Positions 18,007-24,702 of a stretch of 64,000 nt of DNA are shown here, one piece after another (the first letter of the stretch is position 1; every line of letters begins with the position of its first letter). Location of the stretch: the NCBI RefSeq assembly GCF_022808935.1, contig NZ_JAKZFR010000001.1:558001-622000 (forward strand), given 5' to 3'. Both the position numbers and the translations under genes were made by a program. This DNA is from Geothrix sp. SG200 (GTDB lineage: Bacteria > Acidobacteriota > Holophagae > Holophagales > Holophagaceae). Below the pieces are notes generated by a model. The model did not search any database. It was not told where the DNA came from and worked only from the letters and a program-made list of their open reading frames with translations.

Positions 18007-18633
18007 ATGGATCCTGAAGAACTCTGGCGGGCGACCCTGCATGATTTCAACAATCTGCTGACGGGGCTCCAGAGTGTGGCGGATCTGGGTGATCCGGCCC
18101 TCCCCTTCGATCCCCAGAACCACGCGCGGCTGGAGACGCTCCTGGAGGATGGGAAGGTCCTCATCGCCATGGCCCGGGCCGTGGCCCTGGGGCGGCTTCC
18201 CTATACGGAGCCCATCCCCTGGAGGGATTGGGAAGCGGGGCTGGGGAAGCGACTCGAGGCCACGGGCGCCCTTTTCCACTGCCCGGTCGGTTTGGTGGAC
18301 GCCGGGGCCGGTCAGGCATCCTGGCCAGCTCCCCTGCTCCAGGATTGGGTCGTGGCGTTCACGAGGCAGATCCTCCCCTGGGCCGCGCCCGGGCCCTTGC
18401 GCCTGGAAGCGGAAGCAGTGCCTGGGGCCTGGATCCTGCGCTGGTTCACGGACTCCCCGCTCCCGCCGTGCCTGGAGGCCGAGTGGCCTCGAGAGGCGCC
18501 ACGCAGTCTGGCCGGGCTCTGGCTGCGCGGCATGGCTGATCACATGAACCTGGCGGTCGAGGCTGCGGACGGAATCCTTCGAGTCCGCATGCCGCAGCCC
18601 GATCCTTCGAATCCCGCACACAAGGAATCCTGA
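18007..18633 (+). CDS. Minimal histidine-kinase/phosphotransferase-like protein (DHp-type, degenerate ATP domain)
   Basis: This 208-residue protein begins (ATG 18007) with MDPEELWRATLHDFNNLLTGLQSV, an H-box-like segment in which His is followed by DFNNLL as in two-component dimerisation domains. The remainder resembles a shrunken HATPase fold without readable N, G1 or G2 boxes. That combination is seen in ChpT- or Spo0B-like phosphotransferases, which pass phosphate but do not bind ATP. Its stop overlaps the ATG of the following TonB receptor (TGATG), so the two are translated together. Function is inferred; it could also be a decayed kinase. Confidence 0.55.
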   Translation: MDPEELWRATLHDFNNLLTGLQSVADLGDPALPFDPQNHARLETLLEDGKVLIAMARAVALGRLPYTEPIPWRDWEAGLGKRLEATGALFHCPVGLVDAGAGQASWPAPLLQDWVVAFTRQILPWAAPGPLRLEAEAVPGAWILRWFTDSPLPPCLEAEWPREAPRSLAGLWLRGMADHMNLAVEAADGILRVRMPQPDPSNPAHKES

Positions 18634-20684
18634 TGTTGCAAGCCCTGCCTCCCGTTCCACCCGCGGCCGTGGTGGAGGTCACCGCCACGCGCTTTCCCGA
18701 GGATCCGGCCAAGGTGCCGGCTTCCATCACCGTGCTCACCGCCCAGGAGCTTGCCGATCGCGGCGCCACGGATCTGCGCGGGGCCATGGCCCTGCTGGCG
18801 GGCGTGTTCATCGCCCCCGGCGGCGACGGCGGCCCGGCCGGGAGCGTGCCGGAATTCTGGGGACTGAAGGAGTTCGACGCCTTCCTGCTCGTGGTGGACG
18901 GCGTGCCCTGGGGCGGTGCCTTCAATCCGGCCCTCGCCACCCTGAGCCTCGAGGGCGTCGAGCGCATCGAAGTCCAGCGCGGGGCCGCTCCGGTGATGTA
19001 CGGCGCCACCTCCTTCGTGGGCGTCATCCACGTCATCCGCGGCCTGCCGCTGGACACGAAGGGTTCCGCCCGGCTGTCCGCGGGAAACCATGGAACCTTC
19101 GGGGGAGCCGTCAACCTGCGCCTTCCCGTTGGCCCAGCGGCGGACAGCACCCTCACGGTGGACCACGATACGCAGGGCTTCGAAGATCCGCGCACCGGCT
19201 TCAAGCGCAACCACCTTCTGTGGCGGAACCGCGTGCAGGCCCTGGATGGCGTGGTCCGGTTCGACCTGGAGGGCACGGCCGTGGACCAGCAGCCCGCGAG
19301 CCCCTTCCCCCGGGTGGGTCGCGCGCTGACGGATCAAGTGCCGCTGGATGCCAACCACAACCCCGGCGGGGCCTTCCTGAACGACCGGCGCGTCACCCTC
19401 ACCTTGGGCTACGATCGGGCCCTGGATGCCGCCGTGCTCTGGTCCACCACGCTCTCGGCCTCCCGGGCGCGGCAGGATGCCTTCCGTGGCTTCCTCACGG
19501 ACGTGGCCGCGACCGCTCCCAACGCGCATGGCTTCCGGGAGCGCATGGACCTCACGGACCTCTATCTCGACACGCACCTCGCGTGGACGGGCGGAGCCGG
19601 CCTCAAGATGGTGGCGGGCCTGGACCATCTGCATGGGCAGGGCCGCGGCCGCGGCGGGGACTTCGACTACGTGGTGAACCTCGACGGCTCCGGCGCGCCG
19701 GATGCCTCCGCCACGCCCAGCCAGGCGGACATCCGCATCGACGACCGGCGGGACTTCACGGGCCTCTACGCCTTCGCCCAGTGGCAGGCCGCGTCGCGCC
19801 TGACGCTGGAGGCGGGCCTGCGCCTCACCCGGGCCGAGGAGACGCGCCGGGCCGCCACGCTGGACTTCGCCAGCGGGGCCCTCGACACCGGCGTGGACGC
19901 CCGCACCACCACCCGGCTGGGCGGCAGCGCCGGGGCCACCTGGACCGCCTGGCAGGCCGGCGAGGATCGCGTGAACCTGTTCGGGGGACTGCGCAGCACC
20001 TTCAAGCCCGCGGCCATCGACTTCGGCCTGGACAGCTCCGCGCAGATCCTCAAACCCGAGACCGCCACCAGCTACGACCTGGGCGCCAAGGCCGACCTCC
20101 TGGGACGCCGCCTGGCCCTGGAAGTCAGCTTCTTCCTCATGGACTTCGAGAACCTGGTGGTGTCCCAGAGCGTGATCGATCCGGCCACCGGGACGGCGTC
20201 GCCGGTGCTCGCCAACGCCGGGACCGAGCGCTTCCAGGGCGTGGAGGTGTCAGCCTCCTGGCGCTTCGCCGGCGACCTCGCGGCCCGCCTGGCCTACAGC
20301 TACCACGACGCCCGGTTCCGGGACTACGCCAAGGATTTCGGCGACGGCACCCTCACGCAGCTGGCGGGGAAGCGGCTGGAGATGTCCCCCTACCACCTCG
20401 GCGGCCTGGGCATCTCCTACGCCCCGGCCCATGGCTTCACGGCTTCCGCGGAGATGGCCTACACCGGTGCCGCCTTCCTCAACCAGCGCAACACTGCGCC
20501 CACCGGCGGCTACGCCACCTGCGGCGCCAGCCTCGGCTGGCGCGAAAAGGCCTGGGAGCTCCGCCTGGACGGCCGCAACCTCACGGACCGCCGCAAACCT
20601 GTGGCCGAGAGCGAGCTGGGCGATAGCCAGTACTATCTGCTCCCCGGCCGCCAGCTCGCCCTGAGCGCCCGGTATCGGTTCTGA
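18633..20684 (+). CDS. TonB-dependent outer-membrane receptor
   Basis: A 683-residue TonB-dependent receptor. The plug runs from about residue 14 (EVTATRFPEDPAKVPASITVLTAQELADRGATDLRGA) to 130, with GVERIEVQRGAAPVMYG being diagnostic. The rest is a beta-barrel ending in the aromatic C-terminal residue expected for outer-membrane assembly (LALSARYRF). Ligand not identifiable. The ATG at 18633 overlaps the previous stop and has AGGAA 5 bases upstream, but the protein then starts only about a dozen residues before the plug and lacks a convincing signal peptide. No in-frame alternative exists upstream. Confidence 0.85.
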   Translation: MLQALPPVPPAAVVEVTATRFPEDPAKVPASITVLTAQELADRGATDLRGAMALLAGVFIAPGGDGGPAGSVPEFWGLKEFDAFLLVVDGVPWGGAFNPALATLSLEGVERIEVQRGAAPVMYGATSFVGVIHVIRGLPLDTKGSARLSAGNHGTFGGAVNLRLPVGPAADSTLTVDHDTQGFEDPRTGFKRNHLLWRNRVQALDGVVRFDLEGTAVDQQPASPFPRVGRALTDQVPLDANHNPGGAFLNDRRVTLTLGYDRALDAAVLWSTTLSASRARQDAFRGFLTDVAATAPNAHGFRERMDLTDLYLDTHLAWTGGAGLKMVAGLDHLHGQGRGRGGDFDYVVNLDGSGAPDASATPSQADIRIDDRRDFTGLYAFAQWQAASRLTLEAGLRLTRAEETRRAATLDFASGALDTGVDARTTTRLGGSAGATWTAWQAGEDRVNLFGGLRSTFKPAAIDFGLDSSAQILKPETATSYDLGAKADLLGRRLALEVSFFLMDFENLVVSQSVIDPATGTASPVLANAGTERFQGVEVSASWRFAGDLAARLAYSYHDARFRDYAKDFGDGTLTQLAGKRLEMSPYHLGGLGISYAPAHGFTASAEMAYTGAAFLNQRNTAPTGGYATCGASLGWREKAWELRLDGRNLTDRRKPVAESELGDSQYYLLPGRQLALSARYRF

Positions 20685-20699
20685 GGCCCTGAATAACGA

Positions 20700-20772
20700 G
20701 GACAGGATGAACAGGATTAGCCGGGATTGACAAGATTCAGGAGCCGTTGCTTGAATCCTGTTAATCCTGTCC
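20700..20772. repeat. Inverted repeat after TonB receptor (ACAGGAT type)
   Basis: Positions 20700-20718 and 20754-20772 are 19-base inverted repeats matching at 18 positions, each made of two ACAGGAT half-units. The resulting hairpin follows the TonB receptor stop by 16 bases and could end transcription, though no T-run follows. The internal units (GGGATTGACAAGATT) echo the same motif. Confidence 0.6.
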
Positions 20773-20811
20773 GGGCATCTTTTCCCGTAAAATCGAAGGT
20801 TTGGACGGGCG

Positions 20812-20992
20812 CATGAAGTTCCACATCGAAACCTGGGGCTGCCAGAACGGGGCCCCCTCCGCGATCCGGCGAAGCCGGGGAGCGGGAGCATCGCGCAGTG
20901 CGCGATGCGTTCGGGGGGTGGTCCCCTTCATCCAGCAGCGCCAGGACCGAGGCCATTCATGAAGTTCCACATCGAAACCTGGGGCTGCCAGA
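20812..20992 (+). repeat. Duplicated miaB start region flanking a REP-like hairpin segment
   Basis: A 35-base stretch covering the start of miaB occurs twice, at 20812-20846 and 20958-20992, perfectly conserved and 146 bp apart. The 111 bases between hold strong palindromes: CCGGC-GAA-GCCGG and GCATCGCGC-AGT-GCGCGATGC (20888-20908). The first copy opens a 49-codon frame that ends in TGA overlapping the ATG of the full-length gene (ATGA). The arrangement looks like an insertion with a long target duplication, or a local duplication. Confidence 0.85.
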
Positions 20993-22263
20993 TGAACGAC
21001 CACGACGGCGAGAAGCTGTCGGGGCTGCTGTCGGCGGAGGGGTTCGAGGCGGTGGACGCGGCGGAGGACGCGGAGCTGGTGCTGCTGAACACCTGCTCCA
21101 TCCGCGAGAAGGCCGTCCACAAGGTCTACTCGGAGCTGGGCCGCCTGCGGGAGGAGAAGCAGCGGCGCCCCCTGCTGGTGGGCGTCACCGGCTGCCTGGC
21201 CCAGCAGGAGCAGGCGGCACTGTTCAAGCGCGCCCCCCACATCGACTTCGTGCTGGGCACCATGGCGCTGAAGCAGCTGCCGCGCCTGGTGGCCGAGGCC
21301 CGGGCCGGCAAGCCCCGCGTCATGGACACGGGCGAGTACCCGGACAACCACCTGTTTCCGCCCTCGGTGGCCCGGCGCCGCGACACGGCCAAGGCGCTGG
21401 TGACCATCACCGAGGGCTGCAACCACGCCTGCACCTACTGCATCGTGCCCACCACCCGCGGGTCCGAGCGCCACCGCCCCTTTGCGGACGTGGTGGCCGA
21501 GGTCCGGGGTCTGGTCGAGCGCGGCTACCGCGAGGTGGAGCTGCTGGGCCAGAACGTGAACAGCTACGCCGGCGGCTGCACCTTCGCCGAGTTGCTGGAG
21601 CGCGTCTCGGAGGTGGATGGCCTGGAGTGGATCCGCTTCACCACCAGCCACCCCATGAACTTCACCAAGGGTCTGGCGCGGGTGCTCGCCACCAATCCGA
21701 AGGTCGCCCCCTTCCTGCACCTGCCTCTGCAGAGCGGGAGCGACCGGGTGCTGCGCCGCATGCTGCGCGAGTACACCGTGGCCGAGTACCTCGAGCGCCT
21801 GGGCTACCTGGGCGAGGCCCGGTCGCGCATCTGCCTCAGCACGGACTTCATCGTGGGCTTCCCCGGGGAGACGGACGAGGACTTCGAGGACACCATGCGG
21901 GTGCTGGACCAGGTGGCCTTCGACGCCTCCTTCAGCTTCATCTACTCGCCCCGCCCCGGCACGCCCTCCCTGCGCCTCAAGGACGACCTGCCCATGGCCG
22001 TGAAGTCCGAGCGTCTGGCCCGCCTGCAGAAGCGCCAGACCGAGCTGACCCGGGCCAGCAACCAGCGCTTCGTGGGCCGCGAGATCCCCGTGCGTGTCGA
22101 GACCCACGGCCCCACCGAGCATGGCTGGTGGCTGGCCCGCAGCGGCGAGTGGAAGACCGTGCACCTGGCCGCCGGACCCGGCCGGGAGCTGCCCTTCGGC
22201 GAGCTGGTGCAGGCGAGAATCACCCTGGCCAGCCCGCACTTCCTGGGCGCGGAGCTGGTGTAG
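20959..22263 (+). CDS. miaB: tRNA-2-methylthio-N6-dimethylallyladenosine synthase (MiaB)
   Basis: A 434-residue radical-SAM methylthiotransferase. The N-terminal UPF0004 domain has the three auxiliary-cluster cysteines C10 (ETWGCQMN), C46 (LLNTCSIRE) and C79. The radical-SAM cluster motif CNHACTYC (C154, C158, C161) is intact, and a TRAM domain closes the protein (residues about 370-434). It converts i6A37 to ms2i6A37 in tRNAs reading UNN codons. The start at 20959 is fixed by homology to the MiaB N-terminus; the duplicated start at 20813 leads only to a short frame and overlaps this ATG, so translation may be coupled. Confidence 0.95.
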   Translation: MKFHIETWGCQMNDHDGEKLSGLLSAEGFEAVDAAEDAELVLLNTCSIREKAVHKVYSELGRLREEKQRRPLLVGVTGCLAQQEQAALFKRAPHIDFVLGTMALKQLPRLVAEARAGKPRVMDTGEYPDNHLFPPSVARRRDTAKALVTITEGCNHACTYCIVPTTRGSERHRPFADVVAEVRGLVERGYREVELLGQNVNSYAGGCTFAELLERVSEVDGLEWIRFTTSHPMNFTKGLARVLATNPKVAPFLHLPLQSGSDRVLRRMLREYTVAEYLERLGYLGEARSRICLSTDFIVGFPGETDEDFEDTMRVLDQVAFDASFSFIYSPRPGTPSLRLKDDLPMAVKSERLARLQKRQTELTRASNQRFVGREIPVRVETHGPTEHGWWLARSGEWKTVHLAAGPGRELPFGELVQARITLASPHFLGAELV

Positions 22264-22269
22264 AAACTG

Positions 22270-22309
22270 CCAGCTGTCGGATATCAGCTGTCAGCTGTCA
22301 GCTGTCAGC
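22270..22309. repeat. Tandem CAGCTGT repeats between convergent miaB and epimerase genes
   Basis: Four CAGCTGT units, three of them in an unbroken 7-8 base register, fill the end of the convergent gap. The repeat supplies the last residues (LTADS) and the TGA stop of the minus-strand epimerase. Related CAGCTGTCAG palindromes occur at 32749-32803 and 45942-45992, also between convergent genes. Confidence 0.8.
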
Positions 22310-23169
22310 GTGATCGTGAGGTTCCAGCGACGGGTGGCGCCGGGGGGCAGGGTGAAGGCACCGGGCTTGGCGTTGAAGTCGCCGTCCCAGTCCGCGGGAT
22401 CGGCGTGGCCCTCCCAGGGCTCGAGGCAGAGGAAGGCGGGGCCGGGATCCGGCTTGGCCCAGATCCCGAGGTGGGGGAAGCCCTCCCAGCGCAGCTCCAG
22501 GCCGGGGCCGCCCTCCGCTTCGAAGCGGAGCCTGCGGCTGCGGGGTTCGAGGAAGATCAGCGCATCCTCCCGGAACAGCCCCTCGTCCAGCGGCAGCAGC
22601 CGATTCTGGATTGGGGTGGGGCGCGGCGCGGGATCCAGCAGGCCGTCGGTGTCCAGGCGGTGCAGGGCGCCGGGCTCGTCGGCCTCGAAAACCAGCCGGT
22701 GCGCGGCCTTCGCCGGGCCCGGCGCCAGGGGCCAGCGGAAGGCCGGGTGGAGGCCCAGGCTGGCGGGCAGGGGCACCTCGCCCGGATTGCGGAGGGCCAG
22801 GTCCATGCGCAGCGAGGTGGCGGTCAGCGTGTAGGCCACCCGCAGGAGGAAGGGGAACGGATAGGCGGCGCGGGTGGCTTCGTCATCCCGCAGTTCGGCG
22901 GTACAGGTGGTCGTGGTGCCTTCGATGAGGGTGAAGTCCCGGTCCCGGGCGAAGCCGTGGCGGGGAATGGGAAACGCCTTCCCCCCGTGCCGCAGGATGT
23001 CGCCCTTGACCCGTCCCACGATGGGGAAGAGCAGGGGGGCATGGCGCGGCCAGAGGGGGCCCGCCTCCCAGAGGAGGTCGTGCCCGCCCAGGCGCAGGGA
23101 CTGGAGCTCGGCGCCCGTCGCGGCGATGAGGGCTTCGGCTTCGCCGGTGTGCAATCGGTGGATGTCCAT
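22291..23169 (-). CDS. Aldose 1-epimerase-family protein
   Basis: A 292-residue galactose-mutarotase-like protein with LGGHDLLWEAGPLWPRHAPLLFPIVGRVKGD at residues 27-56, PRHGFARD near 68 (catalytic-type His) and SLGLHPAFRWPL near 138 (second His). The C-terminal part has FLCLEPWEGHAD. This subgroup resembles LacX/YihR-like epimerases acting on hexoses or hexose-6-phosphates; the substrate is unknown. The C-terminus (TLTADS) is encoded by the invading CAGCTGT repeat, so its native tail may have been lost. It is convergent with miaB. Confidence 0.85.
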   Translation of the reverse strand: MDIHRLHTGEAEALIAATGAELQSLRLGGHDLLWEAGPLWPRHAPLLFPIVGRVKGDILRHGGKAFPIPRHGFARDRDFTLIEGTTTTCTAELRDDEATRAAYPFPFLLRVAYTLTATSLRMDLALRNPGEVPLPASLGLHPAFRWPLAPGPAKAAHRLVFEADEPGALHRLDTDGLLDPAPRPTPIQNRLLPLDEGLFREDALIFLEPRSRRLRFEAEGGPGLELRWEGFPHLGIWAKPDPGPAFLCLEPWEGHADPADWDGDFNAKPGAFTLPPGATRRWNLTITLTADS

Positions 23170-23231
23170 GCACGAGATTATCGCCGTCGTGGTAGATTGC
23201 CCGCCTAGCCGCTTTCCTCCGGGAGCCCTCT

Positions 23232-23774
23232 ATGCCTTTCACGGCGGACGTCATCGCGACGACCCTCCACGCGCCCCTGGCCAACGTGGAGAAGAACTGG
23301 CCCCTGGTGGTGGAGGCCCTGGCCGCCCTCAAGATCCAGGATGCCGCCACGGAGGTGGCCGCCATCGCCACCATCGGGGCGGAAAGCTACCTGTTCGCCC
23401 CGGAGCGTGAACAGGGCAACGAGGCCTATTTCCGCCGCATGTACGAGTTCAAGCGCGCCCTGGGCAACACGGAGCCCGGCGACGGCGCCAGGTTCTGCGG
23501 CCGCGGCTTCATCCCCGTGCTGGGCCGGGCCGAGTACGCCAGGTTCGGGAAACTGGTGGGCGTCGACCTGGTGGAAGACCCTGAACGGGCGCTGGATCCG
23601 GCCCTGGCGGCCCGGATCCTGGCCTACGACTTCATGCTCAAGGAGGTCCCCAAGGCCGCGGCGGAGGGCGACTGGGTGAAGGTCCACCGGCTGGTCCGCG
23701 GCGACCTCTCCGGCTGGAAGCGGTTCAACGGGATCCTCATCCCCCTGCTGAAGCTGATGGCCGAGCCGGGGTGA
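23232..23774 (+). CDS. GH19 chitinase/endolysin-like glycoside hydrolase
   Basis: This 180-residue protein fits the small lysozyme-like GH19 proteins found in phages and bacteria: AIATIGAESYLFAPEREQGNEAYFRRMYE (with the putative catalytic Glu in IGAES), then LGNTEPGDGARFCGRGFIPVLGRAEYARFGKLVGVDLVEDPERALDP. These enzymes cut peptidoglycan or chitin. No signal peptide or holin is present, so secretion would need another route. It is convergent with tRNA-Leu(UAA), which lies only 11 bp past its stop. It may be a domesticated phage lysis gene; no other phage genes are nearby. Confidence 0.8.
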   Translation: MPFTADVIATTLHAPLANVEKNWPLVVEALAALKIQDAATEVAAIATIGAESYLFAPEREQGNEAYFRRMYEFKRALGNTEPGDGARFCGRGFIPVLGRAEYARFGKLVGVDLVEDPERALDPALAARILAYDFMLKEVPKAAAEGDWVKVHRLVRGDLSGWKRFNGILIPLLKLMAEPG

Positions 23775-23785
23775 GCATCCAGTCT

Positions 23786-23871
23786 TGGTGCGCCCGACCA
23801 GACTCGAACTGGTACTCCGTTGCCGGAAGCGGATTTTAAGTCCGCGGCGTCTGCCATTCCGCCACGGGCGC
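23786..23871 (-). tRNA. tRNA-Leu (anticodon UAA)
   Basis: On the minus strand the sequence folds as a class II tRNA of 86 nt including an encoded CCA. The acceptor GCGCCCG pairs with CGGGCGC, discriminator A follows, and the anticodon stem GCGGA/TCCGC encloses loop CTTAAAA with anticodon TAA. A long variable arm and the TTCGA T-loop are present. Confidence 0.95.
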
Positions 23872-23918
23872 AGGGTTCCAGCCTAACGGGGCCCGCGGGC
23901 CCGTGGTAGCGTCGAGCC

Positions 23919-24251
23919 ATGGGGATCCGTTCCATTGCGCTGCCGCTCCTGGTGGCCCTGTCTGCCCCCTCGGCCGCCCAGGCGAGGGATCTCCGCGAGT
24001 TCTACCGGGAGCGGTGTCTGGTCTGTCACGGGGCGGATGGCACGGGACGCGGCCCCAACGGGGTCCGGCTGGGAGGCCGGAACCTCGCGGATGGCCGCTG
24101 GTTCGCCCGCCAGGAGGTCGCCGCGCTGGCGGCTTCCATTCTCAAGGGCCGGGGCGCGATGCCGGGATTCGGCCGCCAGCTCTCGGAGGGGGATGCCCGG
24201 CGCCTGGTGTCCGACGTGCTGCGCCCCCTGGCCGCGCACAAAAAACCCTGA
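23919..24251 (+). CDS. Small secreted mono-heme cytochrome c
   Basis: A 110-residue protein with a signal peptide (MGIRSIALPLLVALSAPSAAQA), a CLVCH heme-binding motif near residue 34 and a Met-ligand region GAMPGF near 87, giving a class I cytochrome c fold. Expected in the periplasm as an electron carrier. It precedes a second c-type cytochrome by 67 bp on the same strand, so the two may be co-transcribed. No partner oxidase or reductase is encoded nearby. Confidence 0.9.
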   Translation: MGIRSIALPLLVALSAPSAAQARDLREFYRERCLVCHGADGTGRGPNGVRLGGRNLADGRWFARQEVAALAASILKGRGAMPGFGRQLSEGDARRLVSDVLRPLAAHKKP

Positions 24252-24318
24252 GGGGCCCTTGCGGAGGCCCACTTCAGGCCCATGCTAGGCACGTGTTTCA
24301 ACATTCATCGAGGTGGCC

Positions 24319-24693
24319 ATGCGGGTCGGTGTGATGATCCTCGCCCTTCTGATTCCGATCGGTCTCGCGGCCCAGGCGCCCATGAAATCCGTGGACGAGC
24401 TGCGGGCCTTCTTCGCCGAGAACTGCGTCAAGTGCCACGGACCCGATGGTTCCGCCCACAGCGCCGAGGGGAAGAAGCTGGGTGGTTTCGATTTCACGGA
24501 TGCGAAAAAGGCCGCGAAGGAAACGGACGCGGACATGATCAAGACCATCCGCAAAGGCATCTTCTTCGGCCTTGTCATGCCTTCCTTCAAGGCCAAGCTG
24601 ACGGAAGACGACGCGGCCCTCCTGGTGAAGGAGGTCCTCAGGAAGGCCGAGAAGGGCAAAGCCATCGCGCCGAAGGCAGGGACGGGCCGATAG
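24319..24693 (+). CDS. Small secreted mono-heme cytochrome c
   Basis: This 124-residue protein starts at ATG 24319, with GAGGTGG just upstream; a GTG at 24313 is disfavoured. It has a signal peptide (MRVGVMILALLIPIGLAAQA), a CVKCHGPDG heme motif near residue 37 and a candidate distal ligand in LVMPSF near 90. The Lys-rich C-terminus is likely flexible. It follows another mono-heme cytochrome c and precedes the helicase gene by 9 bp, a spacing that suggests read-through. The redox partner is unknown. Confidence 0.9.
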   Translation: MRVGVMILALLIPIGLAAQAPMKSVDELRAFFAENCVKCHGPDGSAHSAEGKKLGGFDFTDAKKAAKETDADMIKTIRKGIFFGLVMPSFKAKLTEDDAALLVKEVLRKAEKGKAIAPKAGTGR

Positions 24694-24702
24694 GATGAAG
24701 GG

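Noticed and set aside
20813-20962. 49-residue frame beginning MKFHIETWGCQ as a separate gene
   Set aside because: It only repeats the first 11 codons of miaB and then reads through a hairpin-rich insert; treated as a possible leader frame, not a gene.
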